A stretch of 64,000 nt of DNA from positions 1,488,001 to 1,552,000 of the forward strand of contig NZ_CP034660.1 in the NCBI RefSeq assembly GCF_003971255.1. The letters run 5' to 3'. A program made the position numbers and the translations under genes. The DNA is from Colwellia sp. Arc7-635 (GTDB lineage: Bacteria > Pseudomonadota > Gammaproteobacteria > Enterobacterales > Alteromonadaceae). Shown here piece by piece: positions 1 to 8,576 of this stretch (positions are counted from its first letter, which is position 1; each line of letters starts with the position of its first letter). The notes beneath the pieces were generated by a model. It searched no databases, was not told where the DNA came from, and worked only from the letters and a program-made list of their open reading frames with translations.

Positions 1-142
1 GTTTATCGACTTTTATTTTGATCTCATGATCAATTTTTAAATTCAAATTAATGGTGATTGGTTCTTTAGCGCTAACTTCAATTTTATGTGTACAGCCACT
101 TATTATAAAAATAGCTAACACTGCGGTTAGTATTTTGCTCAT
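1..142 (-). CDS. ynbE: YnbE family lipoprotein, 3' end outside the window
   Basis: Reading the minus strand from the ATG at 142 gives a short lipoprotein: a hydrophobic signal ending in a lipobox ISGC (Cys at residue 17), then the motif KEPITINLNLKIDHEIKIKV, which I recognise as the YnbE family. The frame is open to the window edge after 47 codons; the family is about 60 residues long, so only the last few codons are missing. It starts 9 bases after the ydbH stop, so the two are co-transcribed. In E. coli YnbE is an outer-membrane lipoprotein that partners YdbH in carrying phospholipid between membranes, with YdbL as the third gene. A ydbL gene would be expected just beyond base 1, which cannot be seen here. 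Confidence 0.85.
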   Translation of the reverse strand, partial: MSKILTAVLAIFIISGCTHKIEVSAKEPITINLNLKIDHEIKIKVDK

Positions 143-151
143 ACTTACTCC

Positions 152-3091
152 TTAATGTTTTTGTAAACCTTTGATAATACTTTTTTCAAATCGTTCGGTA
201 ATTGACATTGATTCTAGCAAGCCTAATAAGTCATAGCTTAAGTTCAAATTCAGATTCACATCGTTGTCGATGTCAGGGTTACGGCCTTTAATCACCGTTT
301 CTAGTAACATATAACCGTCATCTGCCATAGATACATCAGATGACAGTTGATGATAGTGTAAGTTCTGCAGTGCATCAAACGCTAACTTTAATTGTGAGTT
401 ATTGGCTTTAAGTTCTTCAACCGCAGGATTATTCATTACTTGAATAAGTCCATCGCCAACATTATGCAACTCGCCTTGCTCCATAGTATATTTTTCGCCA
501 TCAAAACCAATAGGTAATTGTCCTGATATACTGCCTGTAACCACAATACCTTGTTTTTTGTCTAATGCTAACACTTGCTCTAAGTCTATATGAGTAAGCT
601 GAACGTTAACTGAATGTCCGTGGTCTAGTGGCCATAAAACTTTCGGGACAGAAAAACTACCACCTAAAATATCGCCACTAAGTTTTGTTGCTGAAATTTT
701 AAAATCTTTTTGATAGCTCCAGGCCGTGCTGATTGATAATTTAGATATTGGTGTAGGGGTATCAATGAGTGCCACGGTCAAATTAGCTTTCGATTTTTCA
801 GCTGTAGTGTTTTCGTCGTCGCTCTCTTTACGATCTCCTTGTGTGGTTAATTTTCCCGCTACATAAGTAAAGTTTTGCGTAAAATTAAGTTCTTGTATCC
901 AAATGCCATCAACGTCACCACTGAGAGAACTTATTGCTACGGATAGCGCTAACGGTGTATTTTGCACATTCGCTAGGTCGGTTACTTGACCTTTGACGCT
1001 ATAACTTAGCGCGCCATCAATAAGTGCAATTTCTGTTGGTAACTTGATATTTAGTGACAGTAAATCTGTCAACGACAACGCCTGCGCGCTTAGCTCAATA
1101 CTGGGTTTATCTACTGCGCCTTTGATGGTTAATCGACCCAAAGGAAAGGTATCAGCTGTAGCGAACGTATTTACTTCAATATCGTTCAAATCACCCATGA
1201 TAGTTGTCTTTAGGGCTAGTGTTTTTATGTCAATAATATTTGCAGCACGCAGGTTTTCCGCTTGGTTGTCTATTTTCAAATCTAGATTAATACTTTGCTG
1301 TTGAGTTGACTGTTGCTTGGCGTTTATCGATATATTAGCGTTGCTATCCATGTTATTAGTGCTATCAACAGCGTTCTGACTTTGCCCCTGGTTCTGACTT
1401 TGCGCGGCGATATAGTTTTGAATTTTTACCTTACCTTGCACCTGAGTTTTTAATGTTTTGATCGACAGTAATTTTTTGCTAGATTTTTTTTGCTTACTGC
1501 TGAGTGCTATATTGTTACTCGTAAAAGATGAGTTTTCATTAAGTTCTATTGTTGTTTGTGCTTGATGATGACTGATTGAGCCTTGCAGATTAATTACTAT
1601 CGGTTTATCAGTGAAATTATTAATTACTGAGAGCTTTAATGGACTATCAAGGGTGAAATCTAATTGAGCAAGCAGTGGCGTGTTTTTATCAATAGCCATT
1701 TCAATCGTTGTATTGTCTGCGGCATCAGAATTTGTCGGTTGCTCTAGGTATTCACTGAGGCTAAGGGCAATATTATCTAGCTTGAGTTGATGAGTTTGTT
1801 GAGCGTTTTTAGCCTTCACTTCAATATGTGACAGTGATAACTGCTTGCTATTTAAGTTATAAATCAGCTCTCCTTCAGGGTGAAGTGCTAATCGTGTGAC
1901 GGGGTTATCTTTCAATATCGTAACAAGTTCAGCAGATAGCGCTTGCTCACTGATAAGCGCCATAATGTGCGGATGACTAAATTGTAGTTGCAATGTATTG
2001 TTTGCTTTAAAGGTGATTTTAAGCGGATTACTTTTTGTCATCATTGATTTGTTTATGTCAGAATTTTCCTCTTCCTTTGCATTCACTGAGCTTTTTGGGG
2101 CTGAAAAGGCCTGGTTCGACATGTTTTTATTCAAGTTAAGCTGGCTATAAATATCAACATTACCATTTAATTGAAAAGGACCACTTTGCTCAATACCGCT
2201 AGAAGACGTTAGTACGAGGTTGCTCATTTTACTATTTAGTGTCAATTGACCTGCTTGATAGTTAAGTACGCTATGAAAGTCGCCATCAGTTTCTAAAGCA
2301 ATTAAAGCGTTTGTTATTGAGGCAGGTAAAGGTAGCTGATGTGCGAAAATAAAAGTATGTAATGACTTTAATTGTCCGTTTAATTCTAGGGAAAACTGTT
2401 CATGCGCAAGCGCTTTGTCAGTTGAAAAACTAGCAGAAAATAACTTGGTTTGCTTCTGATCTTCTAATGAAAATTCTATGATGTTACCTTCGGCTAAGAA
2501 ATGGCCTGAATAGACACTTGCTGTTGGTAAAATAGACTTATTTACTTGCGTTGTTTTCTTAGCTTCATGACTGCCATTATCACCACCATTACTATTGCCC
2601 CTGCTATTTTTATTATCAGCTACTTGTTGTAACTCGTTAAAATAAGGTGAATAACGTATTTCTTTGACATTAATATCGAGAGGTAAACTCACTTGCGCTA
2701 ACTGAGTTGCATATAACTGCAGTTGCTCTGTCAGTGTTTGGCTATTACTTTCTTGTTGTTGACTGTCGAATTTAGTCGATAGTTCTGCTGTACCGTCAAT
2801 ATTTACAGCAGCAACATCAATACGTTTAACCTTTCGCTCGCTCGCAAGTTGCAAGGTTATTGCGATGTTATCAATGTTGATATTTGCTTGTGGTGTTTGC
2901 AGACATAAATGCGTGATCGCTAAATCAAAATCTTTGGTGAGATAGAAGTCTAAGCAGGTAATTTTAGTTTCATACAGTGATAATTCTTCTTTAATAACGC
3001 TTTTTACAATAGCGATGCGGGCAAGATAAAGAAAAATGATTGTGATGATAATTGTGGTAAGTGCTATCAAGCTTTTTTTTGGAAATATCAT
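152..3091 (-). CDS. ydbH: YdbH family AsmA-like intermembrane lipid transport protein
   Basis: A 979-residue protein with one N-terminal membrane anchor (about residues 8-27) and a long, mostly beta-strand periplasmic body, followed immediately by ynbE. The C-terminal third carries the best conserved stretches (for example GSISGQLPIGFDGEKYTMEQ and the GDGLIQVMNNPAVEEL region). In E. coli YdbH is one of three partly redundant AsmA-like proteins (TamB, YdbH, YhdP) that carry phospholipid to the outer membrane; it forms a bridge with YnbE. At 979 residues it is longer than the E. coli protein (about 880); Gln/Asn/Ser-rich low-complexity inserts near residues 145-185, 325-350 and 560-600 look like the cause. 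Family assignment is firm from context; the transport role is by homology. Confidence 0.85.
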   Translation of the reverse strand: MIFPKKSLIALTTIIITIIFLYLARIAIVKSVIKEELSLYETKITCLDFYLTKDFDLAITHLCLQTPQANINIDNIAITLQLASERKVKRIDVAAVNIDGTAELSTKFDSQQQESNSQTLTEQLQLYATQLAQVSLPLDINVKEIRYSPYFNELQQVADNKNSRGNSNGGDNGSHEAKKTTQVNKSILPTASVYSGHFLAEGNIIEFSLEDQKQTKLFSASFSTDKALAHEQFSLELNGQLKSLHTFIFAHQLPLPASITNALIALETDGDFHSVLNYQAGQLTLNSKMSNLVLTSSSGIEQSGPFQLNGNVDIYSQLNLNKNMSNQAFSAPKSSVNAKEEENSDINKSMMTKSNPLKITFKANNTLQLQFSHPHIMALISEQALSAELVTILKDNPVTRLALHPEGELIYNLNSKQLSLSHIEVKAKNAQQTHQLKLDNIALSLSEYLEQPTNSDAADNTTIEMAIDKNTPLLAQLDFTLDSPLKLSVINNFTDKPIVINLQGSISHHQAQTTIELNENSSFTSNNIALSSKQKKSSKKLLSIKTLKTQVQGKVKIQNYIAAQSQNQGQSQNAVDSTNNMDSNANISINAKQQSTQQQSINLDLKIDNQAENLRAANIIDIKTLALKTTIMGDLNDIEVNTFATADTFPLGRLTIKGAVDKPSIELSAQALSLTDLLSLNIKLPTEIALIDGALSYSVKGQVTDLANVQNTPLALSVAISSLSGDVDGIWIQELNFTQNFTYVAGKLTTQGDRKESDDENTTAEKSKANLTVALIDTPTPISKLSISTAWSYQKDFKISATKLSGDILGGSFSVPKVLWPLDHGHSVNVQLTHIDLEQVLALDKKQGIVVTGSISGQLPIGFDGEKYTMEQGELHNVGDGLIQVMNNPAVEELKANNSQLKLAFDALQNLHYHQLSSDVSMADDGYMLLETVIKGRNPDIDNDVNLNLNLSYDLLGLLESMSITERFEKSIIKGLQKH

Positions 3092-3335
3092 ATCTATGCT
3101 TTTGCTGCTTCATCCATGGTTCTTGCCGCCTACTGTATTGCTCTTATGTCATAGGATCAATCAAAATCATTGTTTTGAATGTTTCCTAACCAATCCGTTA
3201 CTAATATTACTCAGTTGATTAACAAACATTAATATTATTAATTTCTCAAGACTCACTAATAGGTATATTTTAATTATCTTGCATAAACGTTATGATATCG
3301 GCATTTTTTACTGCCACTAATATAAAGAGAGAAGC

Positions 3336-4013
3336 ATGTCAGCTGTTCCACTAGAACGAATTACCATCGAGCCTAATTTACCTGCCACAGCTTGTGTTAT
3401 TTGGTTACATGGTTTAGGCGACTCAGGTGCTGGCTTTTCGCCAATCGTGCCAGAGTTAGGATTACCAAAAAATCATAGTGTCCGTTTTATTTTTCCACAT
3501 GCGCCTGAGCAACCAGTAACCCTTAATCAAGGTTATGTTATGCGTTCATGGTACGACATTAAAAGCATGGACTTACATAACCGTGCTGATATGAAAGGTG
3601 TGCTTGAATCTGAAATTCGAGTTAAAACATTGATCAAAGAGCAAAACGATAAAGGTATTCCAAGCAGTAATATTATTTTAGCCGGTTTTAGTCAAGGTGG
3701 CGTGGTTAGTATGTTTACCGGTTTGCGTTACCCTGAGAAGTTAGCCGGTATTATGGCGTTATCATGCTACTTGCCTAATGCCGATGCGCTACCCGAGCAA
3801 TTGAGTGCGGCGAATAGTGACACTAACATTTTGCAATTACATGGTGATAATGACGATGTTGTACCATTAAGTGCGGGCAAAATGGCGAATAAGTTACTGA
3901 ATGAGCAAAACTATCCTGTCATGTGGAAAACTTATCCTATGGCGCACAGTGTTCATCCAACAGAAATTCGTGACATTGCTTCGTGGTTAGTTGCACGTTT
4001 AAATATAGCCTAA
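3336..4013 (+). CDS. Alpha/beta hydrolase, carboxylesterase/lysophospholipase family
   Basis: A 225-residue cytoplasmic protein without signal peptide. It has the Abhydrolase_2 signature: WLHGLGDSGAGF near residue 23 (oxyanion loop), the nucleophile elbow GFSQGG (Ser about 129), Asp in HGDNDDVVP (about 175) and His in MAHSVHP (about 207), so a complete Ser-Asp-His triad is visible. This family (bacterial EstB / eukaryotic acyl-protein thioesterase type) cleaves short-chain carboxylesters or lysophospholipids; the true substrate cannot be read from sequence. The ATG at 3336 is preceded by an AGAGAGAAG ribosome binding site. A small ORF follows 44 bases downstream and may be co-transcribed. Confidence 0.9.
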   Translation: MSAVPLERITIEPNLPATACVIWLHGLGDSGAGFSPIVPELGLPKNHSVRFIFPHAPEQPVTLNQGYVMRSWYDIKSMDLHNRADMKGVLESEIRVKTLIKEQNDKGIPSSNIILAGFSQGGVVSMFTGLRYPEKLAGIMALSCYLPNADALPEQLSAANSDTNILQLHGDNDDVVPLSAGKMANKLLNEQNYPVMWKTYPMAHSVHPTEIRDIASWLVARLNIA

Positions 4014-4057
4014 GGTTTAAGTCGTCGTAAGGCTTAAGTCATTGTAAGGAAAGTCAA

Positions 4058-4231
4058 ATGCCAGAAGTTAACGTTAAACTTGTTTTTGAAAAAGAAAATA
4101 AAAACAGCATTCGTTTCAAGGAAGTACCTGAACCGGGGAAACCCGAAGTGTTAGGCAGTATCTATTTGCAAAAATGGCTTGCCGGCAGTGCGAAGTCGAT
4201 TGAAGTCTCGGTGAAAGTGCCGAGCGAGTAA
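4058..4231 (+). CDS. Small conserved-looking protein of 57 residues
   Basis: ATG at 4058 follows a good ribosome binding site (TAAGGAAAG, 4045-4053). The product is a compact, charged, soluble 57-residue protein with MPEVNVKLVFEKEN at the start and VLGSIYLQKWLAGS in the middle. Codon use resembles the neighbouring esterase gene, and the reading frame ends just before a stem-loop, so the ORF looks real although it is short. No domain is recognised and no function is assigned. The order esterase, 44-base gap, small protein, hairpin suggests a two-gene operon. Confidence 0.6.
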   Translation: MPEVNVKLVFEKENKNSIRFKEVPEPGKPEVLGSIYLQKWLAGSAKSIEVSVKVPSE

Positions 4232-4242
4232 GCATACTATTT

Positions 4243-4265
4243 TGCGCTAGTGGTTTGCTAGCGCA
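4243..4265. terminator. Hairpin between convergent genes
   Basis: Perfect 8-bp inverted repeat TGCGCTAG / CTAGCGCA with a 7-base loop, placed between the convergent small-protein gene (ends 4231) and the DUF938 gene (ends 4322). No strong T-run follows, so termination is likely but not certain. Confidence 0.4.
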
Positions 4266-4321
4266 TTCTCTGCGTCGACATTTGTTTTAACTATGATGTT
4301 AACTGCGATTTAACTGCGATG

Positions 4322-4915
4322 TTAGTTAACTTTATTAAATACCAACAGGCGATTATTCGCTGGCATAGCGTGATCATTTATTAATTGTAAGCCGGCACTT
4401 TTTGCTAAAGCTACTATCGCCTCAATATCACGAATGGCACTTTCGCTATCTCGCTCTTTCAACCAAAGATCAAAACCCGCGTTACTTTCACTTGTGTACT
4501 GGCCTTGATAATTAAATGGCCCATAAATACACAATTTTCCTTGTTGATTCAAATGTTGTGACACACCACTAAAAAACGCTTCGACTAGCTGCCAGCTAAC
4601 AATATGTAGCGTATTAGCTGTGTATATTCCATCAACAGGTTTTATGGGCCAGTCATGATTTAAATCAAGCGTTACCGGTGCTAGTAGGTTATCGGCAGGT
4701 TGTTCTTCGAGCCACAAATTAATGCCTTGATGATTAATCGCCATGTCACTGGTTTGCCATGTTAACCAGGGTAAGTTTGGTGCGAAATAGACCGCGTGCT
4801 GGCCGGTACCAGAGCCGACTTCTAGTAGCGTTTTACAATCTTTTAAGCTCTCGGTTAATAATGGCAGAATGGCAGTCTTGTTATTTTCACACGCTTGGGA
4901 AAAAGGTTTATTCAT
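4322..4915 (-). CDS. DUF938 family SAM-dependent methyltransferase-like protein
   Basis: A 197-residue cytoplasmic protein. It begins with FSQACENNKTAILPLL and then shows LLEVGSGTGQHAVYFA (about residues 30-45), a class I SAM-binding motif, followed by WQTSD and the NTLHIVSW block typical of DUF938. The fold is that of a Rossmann methyltransferase, but no substrate is known for the family as far as I am aware. It is followed on the same strand by nothing close; the upstream gene on this strand (4997-6124) ends 81 bases before its start, so the two could share a transcript. Confidence 0.85.
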   Translation of the reverse strand: MNKPFSQACENNKTAILPLLTESLKDCKTLLEVGSGTGQHAVYFAPNLPWLTWQTSDMAINHQGINLWLEEQPADNLLAPVTLDLNHDWPIKPVDGIYTANTLHIVSWQLVEAFFSGVSQHLNQQGKLCIYGPFNYQGQYTSESNAGFDLWLKERDSESAIRDIEAIVALAKSAGLQLINDHAMPANNRLLVFNKVN

Positions 4916-4996
4916 GAGTTTTCTCGTTCAGTTTAATTCAGTTCAATAGGGGTAGTTAGTAAATTTATTATTGTTAAATAAAGTTAAGGCTTTCAT

Positions 4997-6124
4997 CTAT
5001 TCGGGTAATTTAAACGGTAATAATTGTTGGCACTGCTGTTGATACGCTCGCATTTGCTGTTGCTCCTGTAAACAAAAGTCTTTAATGGCAGATTTAAATG
5101 CCTGATGCTTTATCCAATGATATGACGTGGTTAATTTGGGCTCAAAGCCCCGTGCTATTTTATGTTCGCCTTGTGTCCCTGGATGAAATAAAGCCAGTTT
5201 ATTGTCAATACAAAACTCTATGCCTTGGTAATAGCACAATTCAAAATGCAAGTTATTATACGACTGCGTACATCCCCAATAGCGACCATATAAGCTATCG
5301 TCATCAAAGAAAAACCAAGCACAAGCAATGTCTTCACCTTGGCAGCTGGCGATGATCAATAAAATATGTTCAGGTAACGCTTTCACTATCGTTTGAAAAA
5401 ATGCCAAGGTTAAATGCGGAGTATGCCCACGCCTTAGATACGTCAGCTGATAAGTTAAATAGAAGAAGGCTAACTCTGCAGCACTTATATCTTTGCCCAT
5501 AATACGTCTAACTGATATTCCTTGCTGAGCTATCGATAGTCGTTCTTTGCGGGTGTTTTTTCTTTTTCGTGCGGTAAAAGTCGATAAAAAGTCATCAAAG
5601 TCTCGATAACCATAATTAAGCCAATGAAATTGAACGGTATTGCGCTGATAAACATCATCACTTTGTTGAACTGTTATTTCAGCTTCGTCTTGGCTATAGA
5701 GTAAATGCCAACTGTTGAGTTGTTGATGTTGACAATGATGGCTTAAATACTCGAAAACGTCAGCCAATTTAAGGTTACTCGATAATAGCTTATTACTGGT
5801 GACTGGCGTAAAGGGTACCGTTGCAACCAACTTAGGGTAGTAGGGGATATTATGTTGTTGGTAGGCATCTGCCCACGCCCAATCAAAAACATATTCACCC
5901 CAGGAGTGCGATTTAATGTACGTGGGCAATATAGCGGAAACGTCATTGTTATTATCGCGCCATTGTAAATGGTGTGGTTGCCAACCCTGCTTTTGCCCGA
6001 TTGAGCCACTGGCTTCTAAGCAATGAAAAAATTGATAGTTTGAAAATAGTGATGGGTGGCTATTTAGTCGCTGCCAGTCTTGCTCGGCAATATCGGCAAT
6101 ATTATTTACAATCTCAATTTTCAA
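4997..6124 (-). CDS. COG3146/DUF482 GNAT-fold N-acyltransferase
   Basis: A 375-residue soluble protein of the DUF482/COG3146 family, related to FemAB-like GNAT peptidyltransferases. Diagnostic blocks are the N-terminal WQRLNSHPSLFSNYQFFHCLE, the central basic FTARKRKNTRKERL (about residue 180), AELAFFYLTYQLTYLRRGHTPHL and the C-terminal HPGTQGEHKIARGFEP, which are strongly conserved in the family. Database descriptions such as 'peptidoglycan biosynthesis' are by fold only; the reaction is not known. Length matches the family (about 380). Confidence 0.85.
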   Translation of the reverse strand: MKIEIVNNIADIAEQDWQRLNSHPSLFSNYQFFHCLEASGSIGQKQGWQPHHLQWRDNNNDVSAILPTYIKSHSWGEYVFDWAWADAYQQHNIPYYPKLVATVPFTPVTSNKLLSSNLKLADVFEYLSHHCQHQQLNSWHLLYSQDEAEITVQQSDDVYQRNTVQFHWLNYGYRDFDDFLSTFTARKRKNTRKERLSIAQQGISVRRIMGKDISAAELAFFYLTYQLTYLRRGHTPHLTLAFFQTIVKALPEHILLIIASCQGEDIACAWFFFDDDSLYGRYWGCTQSYNNLHFELCYYQGIEFCIDNKLALFHPGTQGEHKIARGFEPKLTTSYHWIKHQAFKSAIKDFCLQEQQQMRAYQQQCQQLLPFKLPE

Positions 6125-6350
6125 TTGGCTGGTCTGTTACTTGTATTGGAATACGCAGCAGCTTAACAGATGATTAATTTAATGGGTATAACCCCGTTCC
6201 TACTTGCACCAATCTGCACTTTGAAGTGGAGAGGGAATAGTCGTTAAAGTGAGTCATTAATTATAAAACAGGGTAATGAACAACAAATTAATACCTTTCA
6301 ATTAAATTCAATTGTTATAATGGGGAAAACGTAATTAAGGTAGCAACAAA

Positions 6351-6707
6351 ATGAGCACTGAAACGACATTAAAATCATTTTTAAATCAAATTAAAGAAAA
6401 CCAAATTATTTGGGCTTTACAAGATAAAGCTAGTGAAGACTGGGTTGTACTTGATTCAATTAATTTCGAAGATACTGATGTTATGCCACTTTGGTCAACT
6501 GAAGCGCTAGCAAAAAGTCATTGTATTGAAGAATGGGCAGAATATATTCCTGTAGCAATTACGGTTGCTGATTGGATGGAGTTCTGGGTTGAAGATCTAT
6601 TAGAAGACGGTGTTATCATTGGCTTAGATTGGCAAGAAAATGAAGATTGTTTTGAATTAGAATTAGCTGAATTCACTCAGTCGCTAGCGGCGGTAGAAAC
6701 GTTATAA
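6351..6707 (+). CDS. DUF2750 domain-containing protein
   Basis: A 118-residue acidic protein. The arrangement WALQDKASEDWVVLD, then DVMPLWSTEALAKSHC, EWAEYIPVAITVADWMEFW and the C-terminal GVIIGLDWQENEDCFELE matches DUF2750, a small family found next to unrelated genes in proteobacteria. No signal peptide or membrane segment is present. It stands alone: the flanking gaps are 226 and 751 bases. ATG at 6351 follows the weak site AAGGTAGC. Function unknown. Confidence 0.8.
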   Translation: MSTETTLKSFLNQIKENQIIWALQDKASEDWVVLDSINFEDTDVMPLWSTEALAKSHCIEEWAEYIPVAITVADWMEFWVEDLLEDGVIIGLDWQENEDCFELELAEFTQSLAAVETL

Positions 6708-6827
6708 ATTAAAGTAATGCTGCTTTAGTATCATTATTTTAGTATCGTTATCTTAGCAACATTAGTATCTAGCAGAAGTATCTAACAGCATTATCTAGCA
6801 TGAGTAGCGTACTGGTGAACTAAACAT

Positions 6828-6856
6828 CTTGAAGTAACAGTCGTTGTTATTTCAAG
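6828..6856. terminator. 12-bp stem-loop after the DUF2750 gene
   Basis: Arms CTTGAAGTAACA (6828-6839) and TGTTATTTCAAG (6845-6856) pair over 12 bp with one G-T wobble and a 5-base loop. There is no T-run after it on the + strand, so it may be a processing or weak termination signal rather than a classic terminator. Confidence 0.35.
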
Positions 6857-7344
6857 GTGTTGGGTTACGACGCTATTTCTTCTCCCTCTTTACTTCCAAT
6901 TCTCACACCTAAACCTATCTGTCATTGATTATTAATGTTTATTTTGTCGATTAAACAATCAATCAAACGCTTCAAAAAATGCATTTTTCTAAAAATACTA
7001 ATAAATAAACCATAATATTCCATCAAAAATTAATAAAAATTAAATTATTTTTCCTCAACTAATTGGCTATCTTCAATAGAAAAAGTACGAGTTAATCATT
7101 TTTTATTACTTCGCTTCAATAGCTAAAAAGTAAAGCAACCTTTTATTATTTACATCTTATTTCAATTGTTTACATTGAGTTACAGTTAAATACTGCTTTT
7201 TTACAAGCAAGTAAAAATAATTATTTTTTCTGCTGACCTGTAAATTAACATTTATATTTCAAAAAAAAATCGTCTCTATTTTTAGTCATATATTCAACAA
7301 AAATAATGAAATGGCAATACAACTTATCGGGTCAAATTAAGCAG

Positions 7345-7412
7345 TTACCCATACTGTCGTCGTAAATGTTGAAATAACTAATGATTGAACATTTTTATTA
7401 GGTAATGGGTAA
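7345..7412. promoter_or_regulatory. Nested inverted repeats upstream of the bufferin operon
   Basis: Outer arms TTACCCAT (7345-7352) and ATGGGTAA (7405-7412) enclose inner arms AAATGTT (7364-7370) and AACATTT (7388-7394), all perfect and nearly concentric. The block ends 46 bases before the DoxX start. It could be a composite operator or a leader RNA fold. Confidence 0.35.
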
Positions 7413-7458
7413 TTTAGACTAAAGTTAAAATCTATGCATAAGCAAATGGGAATAAAAC

Positions 7459-8061
7459 ATGGTTAAAGCAATATTGGAAAAAGGTTATGGGATTTTAAAT
7501 TCAACGAAAAAGTTGGATTTTCTTGCTCCACTATTAATGCGTTTGTATTTAGTACCCATTTTTTGGATGGCAGGCACACATAAAATAGACGGTTTTGACA
7601 ATATTGTGCAATGGTTTGGGAATGATGATTGGGGCTTGGGTTTACCGTTTCCTTTTATTCTTGCCATATTAGCCATAGGTGCTGAAGTTGTTGGTGCCCT
7701 TGCTTTATTGCTAGGTCTAGGTGTTCGTTTAATGGCTGTTCCTATGATGTTTACGATGGTCATCGCCATTACGTCTGTTCATGGACAATATGGTTGGCAA
7801 GCGATTGCAGATGCGAATGCGCCATTCGCTAATGAGCGAGTTGAAGCATCAGTAGAGAAAAAAGAAATTATCGTTTCAATCTTAAAAGAGCACGGTAATT
7901 ACGAATGGCTTACGAGTAGCGGCAACATTACTATTTTAAATAATGGTATCGAGTTTGCGGCGACTTATTTCATTATGTTATTGGCATTGTTTTTTATCGG
8001 TGGCGGACGTTATGTCAGTCTAGATTACTGGTTAAAACGAAAAATACTGCCAAAGGCATAA
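7459..8061 (+). CDS. DoxX family membrane protein of the bufferin operon
   Basis: A 200-residue inner-membrane protein of the DoxX family: four hydrophobic segments at about residues 22-40, 65-90, 92-108 and 168-188, with the typical FWMAGTHKIDGFDNIVQWF after the first and the AILAIGAEVVGALALLLGLGVR block. Compared with a minimal DoxX (about 140 residues) it has an extra soluble insertion near residues 110-165. DoxX proteins are frequent partners of DUF692/DUF2063 gene pairs, and here the precursor gene starts 44 bases downstream, so membership in that operon is likely. Its biochemical role in such operons is not established; a redox or membrane anchoring function is a guess. Confidence 0.85.
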   Translation: MVKAILEKGYGILNSTKKLDFLAPLLMRLYLVPIFWMAGTHKIDGFDNIVQWFGNDDWGLGLPFPFILAILAIGAEVVGALALLLGLGVRLMAVPMMFTMVIAITSVHGQYGWQAIADANAPFANERVEASVEKKEIIVSILKEHGNYEWLTSSGNITILNNGIEFAATYFIMLLALFFIGGGRYVSLDYWLKRKILPKA

Positions 8062-8105
8062 GTACTAATAACATAACAATACAACAGAAAAAATTGGAGA
8101 TTATA

Positions 8106-8576
8106 ATGAATCAAAATACTAAAACTAAATTTCAAGGTGCAGCAGTTGCATTAGCGGTTGCAGGTTTAATGGGGTGTTCAGCGGTTTCTGCTGACTCATC
8201 TAGCAAAACAGCAGCAGTAAGCGGTAATACAGCTGAATTAGCTCATTGTTACGGTGTGAACAAATGTAATGGTCATAACGATTGTAAAACTGCTGAAAAT
8301 GCCTGTAAAGGTCAAGCAGTTTGTAAAGGTCACGGTTTTGTTGCTATGGCAGTAGAAACTTGTGGCGATATTGGCGGCACGGTTAAAGATGATTGGCGTG
8401 GTAAAGTAAATACAGCTGAACTAACGCATTGTTACGACGTTAACGTTTGTAAAGGCCATAACGATTGTAAAACTGCTGAAAATGCCTGTAAAGGTCAAGC
8501 AGTATGTAAAGGTCACGGTTTTGTAGCGCTTTCTGCACAAACATGTGAAGATGTTGGAGGTACGGTTGGCGAATAA
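8106..8576 (+). CDS. Bufferin-like Cys-rich RiPP precursor with duplicated domain
   Basis: A 156-residue protein with an N-terminal hydrophobic signal (residues 10-30; GLMGCSAVSA could be either a signal peptidase I site or a weak lipobox) and then two tandem Cys-rich domains. Each has six Cys in the order HCY, C(N/K)GHNDC, ENAC, AVC and TC, with GHNDCKTAENACKGQAVCKG shared exactly. Such secreted Cys-rich peptides next to DUF692 enzymes are bufferin/MNIO-type precursors, whose cysteines are modified to metal-binding groups; copper buffering has been shown for the Caulobacter type. The ATG at 8106 has GGAGA 5 bases upstream; an in-frame TTG at 8094 lies ahead of this site and is unlikely. DoxX precedes it and the maturase gene overlaps its end. 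The metal and the modification here are inferred. Confidence 0.8.
   Translation: MNQNTKTKFQGAAVALAVAGLMGCSAVSADSSSKTAAVSGNTAELAHCYGVNKCNGHNDCKTAENACKGQAVCKGHGFVAMAVETCGDIGGTVKDDWRGKVNTAELTHCYDVNVCKGHNDCKTAENACKGQAVCKGHGFVALSAQTCEDVGGTVGE
8274..8527 (+). repeat. Direct repeat within the bufferin precursor gene
   Basis: About 72 bases starting at 8271 recur starting at 8454 (offset 183 bases, 61 codons) with only three differences visible. The identity covers the GHNDC to GHGFVA part of each domain, including synonymous positions, which indicates a recent duplication or gene conversion. Confidence 0.9.

Larger units (their letters stand above)
6708..7458. other. 751-base AT-rich intergenic region
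   Basis: No ORF of coding quality is seen. The first 90 bases hold scattered copies of TAGTATC and ATCTAGCA. A stem-loop lies at 6828-6856 and a nested inverted repeat at 7345-7412. The region is extremely AT-rich from 6930 to 7330. It is the upstream region of the bufferin operon. Confidence 0.7.

Noticed and set aside
8094-8105. Upstream TTG start of the bufferin precursor
   Set aside because: It precedes the ribosome binding site GGAGA; the ATG at 8106 is correctly spaced.
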